From: a virus
IMG/VR virus record: IMGVR_UViG_3300023237_001251
Coordinates: 1 to 20,649 of that record
Strand: one strand, 5' to 3'
Length of the DNA stretch: 20,649 nucleotides
Positions within the stretch are counted from its first letter, which is position 1. Every line of letters starts with the position of its first letter. Of this stretch, positions 1-8,437 are shown in pieces. Under the pieces are notes generated by a model. It saw only the letters and a program-made list of their open reading frames with translations, was not told where the DNA came from and ran no database searches. The translations under genes and the position numbers were made by a program.

Positions 1-33
1 ATCTTTTCTTTTTTGGGATTGCGAGGAGGAAAG

Positions 34-66
34 AAAAAGCCGCCGGGATCTCCGGCGGCTTTTTTT
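34..66. terminator. Rho-independent terminator, probably bidirectional
   Basis: A perfect 9-bp GC-rich stem (38-46 with 52-60) encloses a 5-nt loop. It has a T run on the + side (60-66) and an A run on the left (34-38) that becomes a U run on the minus strand. It lies 16 bp beyond the stop codon of the leftward superoxide dismutase gene, so it most likely ends that transcript. It could equally end a rightward transcript entering from outside the window. Confidence 0.9.
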
Positions 67-82
67 GAGAGGCGTTGCGCGC

Positions 83-712
83 TTAGAGAGCGGCGTTGTA
101 GTTTTCTTCGGCGGCGCTCCAGGAAACCACGTTCCAAAATGCTTTAAGGTACTCGGGACGACGGTTCTGATAATTGAGGTAATAGGCGTGTTCCCACACG
201 TCCAAACCAATGACCGGCTTGCCTTCGATCCCGGCGACGGCCTTGCCCATGCAGGGACTGTCCTGATTGGCGGTGGAACCAATTTCGAGTTCTCCACCGG
301 GGGCGACATAGAGCCAGGCCCAGCCGCTGCCGAAACGGGTGGCTCCGGCTTGTTCGAACTTGGTTTTGAAATCCTCAAAACTGCCAAATTTCGACTTGAT
401 CGCTTCGGCCAACTTGCCGGTGGGTTCGCCGCCACCCTTGGGGCAGAGGACCTTCCAGAAAAAGCTGTGGTTGGCGTGACCGCCACCGTTGTTCCGCACC
501 GCGGTGCGAGCGGCTTCGGGCACGACGGAAAGGTCGCTGATCAAATCGCAAACGCTCTTCGCAGCCAATTCCGGGGCGGCTTCCAAGGCTTTGTTGAGAT
601 TTGCCACGTAGGCCGCGTGATGTTTGCCGTGATGGATCTCCATCGTTTTGGCGTCAATGTGGGGTTCGAGCGCGTCTAGCGCGTAGGGTAGGGATGGAAG
701 TTCGTATGCCAT
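83..712 (-). CDS. sodA: Superoxide dismutase, Mn/Fe family, probably Mn-type
   Basis: This cytosolic enzyme converts superoxide to hydrogen peroxide and oxygen. The 209-residue product has the usual length of a bacterial Fe/Mn SOD. Metal ligands are visible at His27 (in the run MEIHHGKHH), His82 (in [10 protein letters not shown]), Asp171 and His175 (in DVWEHAYY). Gln150 in STANQDSP, with Gly78 at the alternative position, is the pattern of Mn-dependent enzymes; metal use is inferred from that. The frame is open 39 codons further upstream, but the start at 712 gives the canonical [11 protein letters not shown]-terminus. No strong Shine-Dalgarno sequence is seen before it. The gene stands alone, divergent from the membrane-protein gene with about 50 bp between the starts, and is closed by the terminator at 34-66. 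Confidence 0.95.
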   Translation of the reverse strand: MAYELPSLPYALDALEPHIDAKTMEIHHGKHHAAYVANLNKALEAAPELAAKSVCDLISDLSVVPEAARTAVRNNGGGHANHSFFWKVLCPKGGGEPTGKLAEAIKSKFGSFEDFKTKFEQAGATRFGSGWAWLYVAPGGELEIGSTANQDSPCMGKAVAGIEGKPVIGLDVWEHAYYLNYQNRRPEYLKAFWNVVSWSAAEENYNAAL

Positions 713-764
713 AGGACCCAAACTAGATTCTTCCGCCATTCGTGCAAGCGCGAATCGCGATCCA

Positions 765-2228
765 ATGACTAACAGGCAGAATTGCAATTCGTGCCCGGAT
801 GGCGTTCCCTTAATCTCCGTGGACACCATTGTGCGCCAAAAACTCCGTCAGGCCCGACGACGGCTCACCGGCGAGCATTTTCTTGGCCTTGCCGCTTGGG
901 CGTTGGTCCTGGGGTTTTCGGCCCTGGGAATCCTTCGCGGTGTCGCCTTGGTGGCCCCAAAATCTCCGAACCTCCCCCTGAGCGCTGTCGGATGGCTCTT
1001 CCTTTTGCCCCTCGCATTCGCGGCCGTCGTCGCGATCACGCATTGGTGGAGCGACCGACGGGTCGCCAAGGAACTGGATGCCCGCGCCTCCACGCATGAC
1101 CGCTTCCTCACGGTGCTCGATCTCAGTACCGCAGAGCCCGCCGGACTCACTTCGACCGTGCAGCGGGAAGTCACCCGCTTCGCCGCCACCTTTTCCCTTC
1201 GGCAGACCCTCCGGCTCCAAATTCCGTTCCGCCGCTATCTATGGATTTTGCTACCTCTGCTCGCACTCGCAGGAATCGAAGGGATGCGACAAATCCGACA
1301 AGCCCAGGTCGCCCCGGAACAAATCCAGGCGAAGGCCTTGCTCGCCGCCGTCCGCAAGGCGGCCGAAAAACACCCCGAAGACCAAGCTCTCCAGGAAGAA
1401 GCGCAGAAGCTGGAAGCCACCGAAACGCAACTCGACACCTCCCTCGAGCCGCTGCGGGAAGCCCTCCGCGCCTTAGCGGATCTGGAACAATCCCTCGCCG
1501 CCCAAGGCCAACTCACCCCCGGCGAATCCCGAGCTTTGGCCGACGCTCTTTCCGCCGCGAACCCCCAATTGGCTTCCGACCTTCGGGCCGGCAGTCAGGA
1601 GGCCGCCGCCAAGAGCCTCTCCCAACTCGACCCCGAATCCGTAGCCAAGGCACTCGAAGAGGCCGCCCGCCATCTGGAAAAATCCCGACTGCGCGAACTC
1701 TCCAGTCAATCCCCAGAAGAAGCCCAAACGCGACTAGTCAAAATGGTATCCCCTTCGGGAGAGAACAAATCCAACCGCAGTCGATTCCTTGCCCAAGTCC
1801 AAGACCTCAAATCCGGATCTTCCCAGACGCAAGGCGAAGCCACTTCCGCGCCCGGTGAAGGCGAGGGAGATTTCCCTCCGGGGAAGAAAAAGAGCGACCC
1901 AGGAGAAAACGACCAAGCCCCTCCGGGAGGTTCTCCCGGCTCGGAGGAAGACAAAGGTCGTGGCTCCGATCTCGCCGGGGAGGCAGACCCCACTCAAAAA
2001 TCCTCGGGCCCCGATGAATTTCTCCCGGGAACCTCCGGCGACGGCGCATCCCTGGTAGAGATTTTTCGCGCCTCGGGACGTGACGACCCCGAAGCCCGTC
2101 AGGCCTATCGATCCGCCTACGACTCAGCCCAACCCGCCGCTCTCGACTCCGTCAATCGCGAAGAAATCCCCCCCGGCTCGCGCATCCTCGTGCGCCGATA
2201 CTTTGAAGCCATCCGACCGAAGGAATGA
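765..2228 (+). CDS. Membrane-anchored coiled-coil protein upstream of moxR, function unknown
   Basis: The product is up to 487 residues. Its N-terminal 190 residues hold three hydrophobic segments (about 42-66, 73-92 and 156-172), so it is an inner-membrane protein. A long Ala/Glu/Leu/Gln-rich region (about 180-310), predicted helical or coiled-coil, follows. Next is a low-complexity Pro/Gly/Ser/Glu linker (about 330-425), then a short conserved-looking C-terminus ending in a Tyr/Arg-rich segment ([11 protein letters not shown]). Membrane proteins of this layout commonly sit beside moxR genes, and the MoxR ATPase follows here, so a partner role is inferred. The start is uncertain: ATG at 765, or GTG at 819 or 831, would all keep the first membrane segment. 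I do not recognise a specific named family. Confidence 0.75.
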   Translation: MTNRQNCNSCPDGVPLISVDTIVRQKLRQARRRLTGEHFLGLAAWALVLGFSALGILRGVALVAPKSPNLPLSAVGWLFLLPLAFAAVVAITHWWSDRRVAKELDARASTHDRFLTVLDLSTAEPAGLTSTVQREVTRFAATFSLRQTLRLQIPFRRYLWILLPLLALAGIEGMRQIRQAQVAPEQIQAKALLAAVRKAAEKHPEDQALQEEAQKLEATETQLDTSLEPLREALRALADLEQSLAAQGQLTPGESRALADALSAANPQLASDLRAGSQEAAAKSLSQLDPESVAKALEEAARHLEKSRLRELSSQSPEEAQTRLVKMVSPSGENKSNRSRFLAQVQDLKSGSSQTQGEATSAPGEGEGDFPPGKKKSDPGENDQAPPGGSPGSEEDKGRGSDLAGEADPTQKSSGPDEFLPGTSGDGASLVEIFRASGRDDPEARQAYRSAYDSAQPAALDSVNREEIPPGSRILVRRYFEAIRPKE

Positions 2229-2231
2229 GGC

Positions 2232-2257
2232 GAAGTCGGAAGTCGGAAGTCGGAAGT
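2232..2257 (+). repeat. Short tandem repeat, 7-bp unit
   Basis: The unit gaagtcg is repeated 3.7 times immediately after the stop codon of the membrane-protein gene. It is not coding in any plausible frame. Such purine-rich heptamer runs are typical intergenic filler in some genomes; no function is evident. Confidence 0.8.
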
Positions 2258-2291
2258 ATTCGCATGCGGGTGTCCACACTCACTCTTATTC

Positions 2292-2334
2292 GTCGCTCGG
2301 GCAACCGCGGATTGCGGAGTGACAACCGAGCGAC
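2292..2334 (+). repeat. Inverted repeat upstream of moxR
   Basis: A perfect 9-bp inverted repeat (GTCGCTCGG at 2292-2300 and CCGAGCGAC at 2326-2334) surrounds a 25-nt loop that holds a smaller GCAA/TTGC hairpin. It overlaps the upstream GTG (2319) that could extend the moxR frame, which is one reason to prefer the ATG at 2376. It may be a REP-like dispersed element or an mRNA structure in the membrane-protein/moxR transcript; the sequence alone does not decide. Confidence 0.55.
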
Positions 2335-2375
2335 AATCGGGCATCCGTATCCCTGTGGCGATTGATCCCAACCCC

Positions 2376-3365
2376 ATGAGCAACGAGAAAAACGAAAAGC
2401 TCGCCGCCGAATTTTGCGACACCTTCCAGCGCCTGCGTACGGGGATGGAAAAGGTCTTGGTCGGACAGGATGAGGCGATTCGGGGCGTTCTCACCGCATT
2501 TTTTGCCGAAGGACACGCCCTCCTCGAGGGAGCGCCCGGCTTAGGCAAAACCGCTTTGGTCCGCACGCTCGCGGACGCGGCCGGCTTGGATTTTTCCCGC
2601 ATCCAGTTCACCCCCGACCTCATGCCCTCCGACATCATCGGAACCAACCTCATCGTCGAGAACGAACATGGCCGCAAACAATTCCAATTCGAACCCGGCC
2701 CCATCTTTGCCAATATTGTTCTGGCCGACGAAATCAACCGGGCCACCCCAAAAACGCAAAGTGCTCTTCTGGAAGCGATGCAGGAAAAGCACGCCACCGT
2801 CGCCGGCGTGTCCCATCCCATGAAGAAGCCGTTTCTCGTCCTCGCCACCCAAAATCCCATTGAAATGGAAGGCACCTACCCACTGCCGGAAGCCCAGTTG
2901 GACCGCTTTCTGCTTAAACTCCACGCCAAGTATCCCAGCGGCGACGAACTCCACGAAATTCTGCACCGAACCACCCGCGAAGTGGCCCCCGTCGTCACCC
3001 CGGTGCCGATGGAAAATGCGCCCGCCCTCCGCGAATTCGTCCGGGCTGTGCCTGCCGTTCGCGAAGTGGAGGCTCGCGCGGTTCAACTCGTCCTCGCCAC
3101 CCATCCCGATCGGGCCGAATCGGTGCCTTCCGCAAAAAAATTCGTCCGCTACGGAGCCAGTCCCCGCGGGGCCCAAGCCCTCATGCTTTGCGCCAAAATT
3201 AGCGCGCTTCTCGATGGACGCTTTCATGTGGCCAAATCCGACATCGACGCCTGGGCGCTGCCGGCTCTGCGCCACCGCATCATTCTCAACTTTGAAGGCG
3301 AAGCCGAGGGAATCACGTCCGAGGCCGTCATCAATGAGGCCCTGGCCGCCGGGGGTTTGTCCTGA
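2376..3365 (+). CDS. MoxR-family AAA+ ATPase
   Basis: MoxR ATPases are cytosolic chaperone-like AAA+ proteins that act with membrane or von Willebrand A-domain partners. With the ATG at 2376 the product is 329 residues, the usual family length. Walker A is GAPGLGKT (residues 52-59), Walker B is LADEIN (116-121, Asp118/Glu119), and the family motif around TPKTQSALLEAMQE follows at about 124-137. Sensor 1 (LATQNP) and the arginine-containing PEAQLDRF segment come next, and the C-terminal third is the helical lid. A GTG at 2319 would add 19 residues, but it lies inside an inverted repeat and the added residues do not look like the family. The gene forms a pair with the upstream membrane protein. 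The DUF58/BatA genes that usually follow moxR are missing here. Confidence 0.93.
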   Translation: MSNEKNEKLAAEFCDTFQRLRTGMEKVLVGQDEAIRGVLTAFFAEGHALLEGAPGLGKTALVRTLADAAGLDFSRIQFTPDLMPSDIIGTNLIVENEHGRKQFQFEPGPIFANIVLADEINRATPKTQSALLEAMQEKHATVAGVSHPMKKPFLVLATQNPIEMEGTYPLPEAQLDRFLLKLHAKYPSGDELHEILHRTTREVAPVVTPVPMENAPALREFVRAVPAVREVEARAVQLVLATHPDRAESVPSAKKFVRYGASPRGAQALMLCAKISALLDGRFHVAKSDIDAWALPALRHRIILNFEGEAEGITSEAVINEALAAGGLS

Positions 3366-3395
3366 ATCGGAGGGACAGACCTTCAAAAATTGCTC

Positions 3396-4061
3396 CTACT
3401 TGAGTTGGAAGAGATTCCGCGCGTTTTGGTTTTCGGCGGTGAAGAGCCCACCGGCCACAGCGGAAAATGCTGCCGTCGAGGCCAGAGCCTTTACGGACCC
3501 GTTGAGAAAAGTCGTTTTCCCGCCCAAGCTGCCATCCGAATTGAGAATAGCCAGGCCTCGACGTGGCTGTCCAAAGACGACGTTGAAATTGCCTCCCACC
3601 AGAATGCTGCCATCTTCCCGCACCGCCAGCGCCAGGACCACGTCATTGGTTCCCGCCTCGCCGGTCCCGGCCCCAAAGGCTTTGTCCGGCGAACCGTCAG
3701 GAGCATAACGGGTCAGATTCATGATCTCACGTTCACCCGCTTGGGTGAAAAGGCCTCCGACGACAATGGCCCCATCGGATTGGATCGCAAGGGCGTGAAC
3801 CGGGCCATTCACACCCAGAGTCGGAGTATCCACAAAGGAACGATCCAAAGAGCCGTCGGCATTCAGGCGGGCCAGATTGTTGCGGGGAATCCCATTGACC
3901 GAAGTAAACCTCCCGCCAATGACCACTTTTCCATCTGGCTGCACCGCCACTGCATTGACCTCACCATTGACCCCCTCCCCCGATCCGAAGGCCGAACTGG
4001 CCACATCTTGAGCGTGAAGAAAAGAAATCGAGGCGGCCAGGAGAGAGAGAAACATTTTCAT
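3396..4061 (-). CDS. Exported delta-60 repeat protein
   Basis: The product is 221 residues. A short signal peptide (MKMFLSLLAASISFLHA, cleavage likely before QDV) is followed by about four tandem repeats of the delta-60 (beta-propeller-like) type. Each repeat has the pattern V.A.A.Q.DG....GG.F, then R.N.DGS.D..F; typical copies carry AVQPDGKVVIGGRF and LARLNADGSLDRSF. Such proteins are extracellular or surface-exposed and of unknown biochemical role. Most members are much longer, often with C-terminal sorting domains, so this is a minimal form or a remnant. The start at 4061 is chosen over 4097 because it begins the signal peptide and has a purine-rich GGGATGGAG stretch upstream. The gene converges on moxR with only 30 bp between the stop codons and no evident terminator. 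Confidence 0.8.
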   Translation of the reverse strand: MKMFLSLLAASISFLHAQDVASSAFGSGEGVNGEVNAVAVQPDGKVVIGGRFTSVNGIPRNNLARLNADGSLDRSFVDTPTLGVNGPVHALAIQSDGAIVVGGLFTQAGEREIMNLTRYAPDGSPDKAFGAGTGEAGTNDVVLALAVREDGSILVGGNFNVVFGQPRRGLAILNSDGSLGGKTTFLNGSVKALASTAAFSAVAGGLFTAENQNARNLFQLK

Positions 4062-4146
4062 ATTGGCCACTCCATCCCTGAAAATCATCAAAATCAAGCT
4101 CTCACGCTTGCGTCATAGCGAAAAATGAGCAAACATTCCGTCCTGC

Positions 4147-4220
4147 GCACCCGTAGCTCAATTGGATAGAGTGCCGGCCTCCGAAGCCGTAGGTTGTGGG
4201 TTCGACCCCCGCCGGGTGCA
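4147..4220 (+). tRNA. tRNA-Arg (anticodon CCG)
   Basis: The 74-nt cloverleaf is complete. The acceptor stem pairs GCACCCG (4147-4153) with CGGGTGC (4213-4219) and is followed by discriminator A4220. The D arm contains the AGCTCAATTGGATAGAGT pattern. The anticodon loop CTCCGAA carries CCG, which reads the arginine codon CGG. The T arm contains GGTTCGACCCC. CCA is not encoded. All recognisable genes to the right of this tRNA are phage genes, and tRNA 3' ends are common tyrosine-recombinase targets, so it is probably the prophage integration site. Confidence 0.97.
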
Positions 4221-4224
4221 TTAA

Positions 4225-4246
4225 AACTCCTTATTACCAAGGAGTT
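4225..4246 (+). repeat. Hairpin just downstream of tRNA-Arg; possible att-associated site
   Basis: A perfect 8-bp stem, AACTCCTT (4225-4232) and AAGGAGTT (4239-4246), encloses a 6-nt loop 5 nt after the tRNA. No U run follows, so it is not a standard terminator. Its position at the chromosome/prophage junction suggests a recombinase arm site or a processing structure for the tRNA precursor. This is inference from position only. Confidence 0.5.
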
Positions 4247-4330
4247 ACAGTTTCCCGGTAGCAAATCGGGAGCATATACTGCTCTTTTTTCCGCGATTTT
4301 CCCGCCGGCTTTCTCGGGAGGGGCCTCGTG

Positions 4331-4978
4331 ATGGACATCGAGGATCCCTCTTATCTGGAGCGGTCCAGGGCCGCTGGATCGGCTGCGGATGGGGCCTGGA
4401 ATGATTTTTATTCGCGGCTCTCTCCCGACGAACGCCGGATGGTGGATGGGCTGCCGTCGGGCGATGGCTTTGCCCGGCATTCTGGCCTCGAGGAGGATGT
4501 CGCGGAATCGAATGCGGCCTCGTTTCGGGAGGATCTCGCCTCCGCGATTGATGCGCCTGCTGATATCCTCCGGGATGTTTTTGGGCTGAGCGCGGGGCAG
4601 GCGGAGGATGTCTGGTCGTGGCATTTGTCCGTGGTGGCACGGACGGAGCGGCTCGCGAAGGACGCGCAATTGGCCCGGCTGATCGGGATCTTGATCCGGC
4701 CCATGAAGGACGTGCAAACGGTGATCATCGGATTGGCGATGGCCTCGGGCCATGTCGGCCAAATGTCCCTCAATGGTTATCGATCAGGAGCTGATGCGGC
4801 ACGGCGAATCGGCAAGCACCGGGCGACGTTGTCGCACTGGAAACGGGTCTGGCAAAAAGCCCTCCATTTGCGAAATGAGACTTTCGGGAAGCAACCGCGA
4901 GCGAAGGAAAAATATCGGGCAGCGCGCCTTGCGGTGGTGGCGCGGCAGAGAAATAAAATGAAAGGAATGATGAAATGA
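4331..4978 (+). CDS. Phage DNA-binding protein (helix-turn-helix), first gene of the replication block
   Basis: The product is 215 residues, or 216 from the GTG at 4328; a GGGAGGGG ribosome-binding site lies at 4315-4323. I do not recognise a named family. The first 60 residues are acidic and probably disordered, the middle (about 65-145) is helical, and residues 152-174 (GADAARRIGKHRATLSHWKRVW) resemble a helix-turn-helix. The C-terminus is strongly basic (KQPRAKEKYRAARLAVVARQ), consistent with nucleic-acid binding. Its stop overlaps the next start (ATGA at 4975), so it is translationally coupled to a ParB/DUF3102-like protein and then to a primase and a helicase. A role in replication initiation or early regulation is inferred. 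Confidence 0.65.
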   Translation: MDIEDPSYLERSRAAGSAADGAWNDFYSRLSPDERRMVDGLPSGDGFARHSGLEEDVAESNAASFREDLASAIDAPADILRDVFGLSAGQAEDVWSWHLSVVARTERLAKDAQLARLIGILIRPMKDVQTVIIGLAMASGHVGQMSLNGYRSGADAARRIGKHRATLSHWKRVWQKALHLRNETFGKQPRAKEKYRAARLAVVARQRNKMKGMMK

Positions 4979-5607
4979 GTGTTTTGATGAAGGAAGTTTT
5001 TTTACCGCAGGATGTGGTCAGGTTTGATCGTTCGGGGTTGCAGTTTTTGCGGCCGCCGAGCTGGGAGGAGTGGGGGCAAATTATGCTGTTTTTGGGGGCC
5101 ACTAGGGTGGCTTCTTTGCGCTGGATGGCGGATGCGCGTTTGCGGGGCCGCCGGGAGTTTGGCGATGAGGCCGTGATCGGTTTTGAGGAGCAAATGGATC
5201 TGGATTCACCGGATCTGAAGGCGGCCATGGCCCTGGAGGCGCTGGAGTGTCGCTCGGATTCGCTGACTGATCAGCATTTGTTTGTTTTGGCCAGCAGGGT
5301 GCATTCGGATGAGGATCGCCAGAGCTGGATGGATATCGCGCGCAAGGAGGGGCTTTCGCCTCGAGAGTTGCAGGCATCGATAGCTGCGCACCGGGTGATC
5401 CGGAGCGGGGAGGCGGAGAAGCGGGCGGGCGGCATGGCCACGATTGAGGGGGTGCGCGGGTTGTTTGATTTATGGGCGCATCAGGTGCCGGAGGCGACCT
5501 GGAAGGGCTGGGACGAAGGAAGGCGCAAGGCGTTGCTGGAGGAGATCCTGCCTATCATCGAGATGGGGGATTGGGTGCGCGCGAGTCTTGGCGAAGGTGA
5601 GGAATAG
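4975..5607 (+). CDS. ParB/DUF3102-like phage protein
   Basis: The product is 210 residues, in ATGA overlap with the preceding gene. The N-terminal half reads like the phage and plasmid family built around a W..WG..L...R.A.LRWMAD....R.EFGDEA pattern (residues about 30-70). Next comes a segment like the ParB DNA-binding region: LTDQHLFVLASRV, then WMDIARKEGLSPRELQASI, at about 98-140. Those similarities are judged by eye. Proteins of this type usually sit with phage or plasmid replication and partition genes, as here. A DNA-binding or regulatory role is inferred; no catalytic motif is visible. The C-terminal 60 residues are helical and Trp-rich. Confidence 0.6.
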   Translation: MSVLMKEVFLPQDVVRFDRSGLQFLRPPSWEEWGQIMLFLGATRVASLRWMADARLRGRREFGDEAVIGFEEQMDLDSPDLKAAMALEALECRSDSLTDQHLFVLASRVHSDEDRQSWMDIARKEGLSPRELQASIAAHRVIRSGEAEKRAGGMATIEGVRGLFDLWAHQVPEATWKGWDEGRRKALLEEILPIIEMGDWVRASLGEGEE

Positions 5608-5612
5608 GGACG

Positions 5613-6794
5613 ATGCCGCGACCTGATGTCATCTCTAGGGCGAGGACGTACCTAGCCAATGTGCCGCCCGCAATCAGCGGGAGTGGTGGTCATACTCATA
5701 CGCTCCTGACTGCGCGGGCGCTGACTCGGGGGTTTCTCCTTGAGCCGGCCTCTGCGGTTGCGCTGCTCGCGGAGTGGAATGCTAAGTGTCAGCCGCAATG
5801 GACCGGGAAGGAGCTGGAGCATAAGGTCCGGTCGTCCGCCACGGGGCCGACCCCGGAAAAGGGCGACGGATATCTCCTGAATGGCGATGAGCCGGAGCAG
5901 GGCCGCAATGCCGCGCCGCCAGCGCCAGCTCCGAGGCCCCCGAAGATCGAATATGACTCGGAAAAGTTGCTCCGATTCGCTGGCTCCTGGAATGGGAAGA
6001 TCGACCTGGTATGGCTGGCCAACCGGAGCGTCTTTGACCCGGCAACGGTGACGCCGGATGGGTTTCTCCGGGCAATTTATCGCCCGGGCGAGCATGTGTA
6101 TGTCGCGGAGAATGATTGGGGCGAGAATGACGCGATCTGGCCGAAGGAGGCCCTCTCCGCCGGCGGCAAGGCAGGGATGAAATTTCTGGCCCAACCGATC
6201 GATGCTGAATGGCACCCGAACCCTCGCACGGGGAAGATGTCGCGGCGCTCTCGCGAGTCGGTGACGAGCTGGCGATATCTTGTGCTGGAGTCGGACATGG
6301 CTAAGGCACGGGTGTGGCTGGCCGCGCTGGCAAAGCTGCCTCTAAGGATCTCGGCGATTTACTCGAGCGGAGGAAAGTCGATCCACGCGCTGGTACGCCT
6401 CGACGCAACGACGGAGGCGCACTGGAAGGATCAGCGTGAGAGGCTGCTGGAGGGGATTGTGGTCTTGGGTGCTGATCGACAAAGTATGTCGAGCGTCAGG
6501 CTGACTCGGCTTCCGGGTTTTTTCCGCGAGGAAAAGGGGCGCTGGCAAAAGTTGCTGTATCTCAATCCTGAGCCGCAGGCCTCGCCGCTCATCAGTAATT
6601 TAACGCGGCGCGATGTGGAGGAGATGTGGTGGGAGTTCGCGGCGGGGCTGGGGGCCGAAGGGTGGCCGCCGGCGAAGGTCGCGACGGCCCTGGCTGCTGC
6701 GCGATATTATGAAAGGGGCTCGACCAGGCTGCAGGAGATGGCGGGCGAGCTTAGTGAAATTCAGGAAATTTATAAAACAACGGAAAATAAATGA
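5613..6794 (+). CDS. Phage primase of the archaeo-eukaryotic (AEP) type with N-terminal PriCT-like domain
   Basis: The product is 393 residues. Residues 1-75 resemble the alpha-helical primase-associated (PriCT) domain, seen in RARTYLANVPPAISG and in EWNAKCQPQWTGKELEHKVR. A Pro/Ala linker (about 98-112) follows. The C-terminal two thirds carry AEP palm features: YLVLESDMA (222-230, candidate metal-binding Glu226/Asp228), SGGKSIHAL (252-260), GAD (286-288) and RLTRLPG (296-302). Such enzymes make RNA or DNA primers for phage replication. The domain order, helical domain before palm, is the reverse of many two-domain primases. The next gene, a helicase, starts in an ATGA overlap, so the pair is probably made in fixed ratio. 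Specific activity is inferred from the motifs only. Confidence 0.75.
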   Translation: MPRPDVISRARTYLANVPPAISGSGGHTHTLLTARALTRGFLLEPASAVALLAEWNAKCQPQWTGKELEHKVRSSATGPTPEKGDGYLLNGDEPEQGRNAAPPAPAPRPPKIEYDSEKLLRFAGSWNGKIDLVWLANRSVFDPATVTPDGFLRAIYRPGEHVYVAENDWGENDAIWPKEALSAGGKAGMKFLAQPIDAEWHPNPRTGKMSRRSRESVTSWRYLVLESDMAKARVWLAALAKLPLRISAIYSSGGKSIHALVRLDATTEAHWKDQRERLLEGIVVLGADRQSMSSVRLTRLPGFFREEKGRWQKLLYLNPEPQASPLISNLTRRDVEEMWWEFAAGLGAEGWPPAKVATALAAARYYERGSTRLQEMAGELSEIQEIYKTTENK

Positions 6795-8437
6795 GTGATC
6801 AGGTGGATGCAACTAATAGGATTCTCCGCGAGGGCGGAGTCTTGCCGCCGGTGGAATTGGTAGAGGAATCGAAGGCCGAGGAGAGGCCGGAGATGCAGAG
6901 GATCCGGATCCCAGGCCGAAACCGGACGATTGGCGAATTTGCCAAGGATGTCGGCCAGGTGATGTGCCAGAATGGCATTTATTTGCGGGGCGAGGTGCCA
7001 ATGGTTCTTAATAAGCAGGATAAAAAGCTGAGGGAGATGACGGCTTCGGCTTTTCGGTCTTATGTGGATAATCACGCCAGCCTGTTTTATTTCGAGAGCG
7101 CTGGGAAGGATGAGATGCCGCGGGAGGTGCGGGTGAGCATGGCTAAGGATATCGCGGGGGACACGCTCCGGAGCTTTAATTTCCTCGATCTTCAGCGGCA
7201 GATCCGTCGGATCAATTCGGTGCGTATGCCTGCGATGAGGGCGGACGGAAGAATCGATTTGCTCGCCGAGGGCTATGATCATGAGAGCAAGATTCTAAGC
7301 GTTGACTCGGGGCTGCCGGTCTATGAGGAGATGGAGATCGATGAGGCCAGGCGGGTGATGATTGATTTTTTTAAGGGTTTCGATTTCGAGGGGAAGGATA
7401 AGGAGACTGGCAAATCGCGAAGCCTGGATGCCCACATGGCGGGGATGCTTACGCCGTTCTGTTTGGGCTTGCTGAGCCCGCTCGCGCTGGTTCCGATGTT
7501 TATTTACACGGCTAACACGCGCCGAGGCGGGAAGACCCTGCTGGTCAAATCAATACTTTACACGTGCTATGGGACTGCGCCGGCGTCCTCGTTCGGTAAG
7601 GATGAGGAGGAGCTCCGGAAAATCCTCGATACTAAGGCACTGAGCGCGGCATCGTACATATTTTTCGACAATGTGAAACGGAAGGTTTCCTCGGGGTTTT
7701 TGGAGGCGTTTCTTACGCAGCCCACATGGGGCGGCCGGACGATGGCCACGCAAAAAGATTTCGGTGTCGATAAGCAGACGATCATATACGTGACCTCGAA
7801 CCACGTGAAGACCAGTGATGATATTGCGGGTCGGGCCTTATTCGTGGATTTGTTCGTGGAGACGACGGATGTCCAGACGCGAGAATTCCCGGTGGTCATT
7901 GACGACAGCTACCTGGTGCAGCCAACGGTGAGGCACACGCTGCTGAGTGCCATGTGGTCGATGGTGAAACACTGGGACCGGAGCGGCCGACCGGTGGGGA
8001 AGAAGAAATTGGTGTCATTTGAGGAGTGGAGCAGGGTGGTCGGTGGCATCGTGATGGCAGCCGGGTTTGGCGACCCTGTCGAGACCCCGAAGCTGGTATT
8101 CGGGAACACCGACTGGCCTGACATGGTGGAGCTAGTCACCGACCTGGCTGCGGGGCTCATAGCAGATGCGGAGGTCAGGACGGTGGAGCATAAGATGGAC
8201 CGGATTGTAGAGATCTGCGTCGAGAAAGACCTTTTTGTGGATCGCATCGATGGCCGTTGGGTCCGGCCTAAAGAGGAGCCTGCGTATTTCGAGCTCAAAA
8301 AGAGCAGCTCGATTCAGTTTGGCCAACTTCTGAAAGAATACGTGGGCAGGATCTTCGATGTGCCGGGCGCGGGCAAAGTGTTTTTCGGGAGGCGAGGATC
8401 GAAGAACTGGCGACGGTTCCAGATTGAGCGGGCATAG
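6791..8437 (+). CDS. Phage D5-like replicative helicase (P-loop ATPase)
   Basis: The product is 548 residues. The ATPase core lies at about 230-360. It has a modified Walker A, NTRRGGKTL (242-250, with Asn instead of the usual leading Gly), Walker B SYIFFDN (288-294), a sensor-like TSNH (335-338) and a candidate arginine finger at Arg348 in GRALFVDLF. This arrangement is typical of phage and plasmid primase-associated helicases of the D5/virulence-associated E type. The N-terminal 200 residues resemble the accessory region of the same family, and the C-terminal 60 residues form a probable winged helix for DNA binding. It is in ATGA overlap with the primase gene and is the last gene before a 620-bp non-coding stretch. 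It probably unwinds phage DNA together with the primase. Confidence 0.8.
   Translation: MSDQVDATNRILREGGVLPPVELVEESKAEERPEMQRIRIPGRNRTIGEFAKDVGQVMCQNGIYLRGEVPMVLNKQDKKLREMTASAFRSYVDNHASLFYFESAGKDEMPREVRVSMAKDIAGDTLRSFNFLDLQRQIRRINSVRMPAMRADGRIDLLAEGYDHESKILSVDSGLPVYEEMEIDEARRVMIDFFKGFDFEGKDKETGKSRSLDAHMAGMLTPFCLGLLSPLALVPMFIYTANTRRGGKTLLVKSILYTCYGTAPASSFGKDEEELRKILDTKALSAASYIFFDNVKRKVSSGFLEAFLTQPTWGGRTMATQKDFGVDKQTIIYVTSNHVKTSDDIAGRALFVDLFVETTDVQTREFPVVIDDSYLVQPTVRHTLLSAMWSMVKHWDRSGRPVGKKKLVSFEEWSRVVGGIVMAAGFGDPVETPKLVFGNTDWPDMVELVTDLAAGLIADAEVRTVEHKMDRIVEICVEKDLFVDRIDGRWVRPKEEPAYFELKKSSSIQFGQLLKEYVGRIFDVPGAGKVFFGRRGSKNWRRFQIERA

Noticed and set aside
713-829. Upstream extension of the superoxide dismutase frame by 39 codons
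   Set aside because: Family members start at MAYELP-type sequences, and the extension overlaps the divergent gene start.
4225-4246. Terminator for tRNA-Arg
   Set aside because: The hairpin lacks a U tract and its stem is AT-rich; kept only as an unexplained hairpin.
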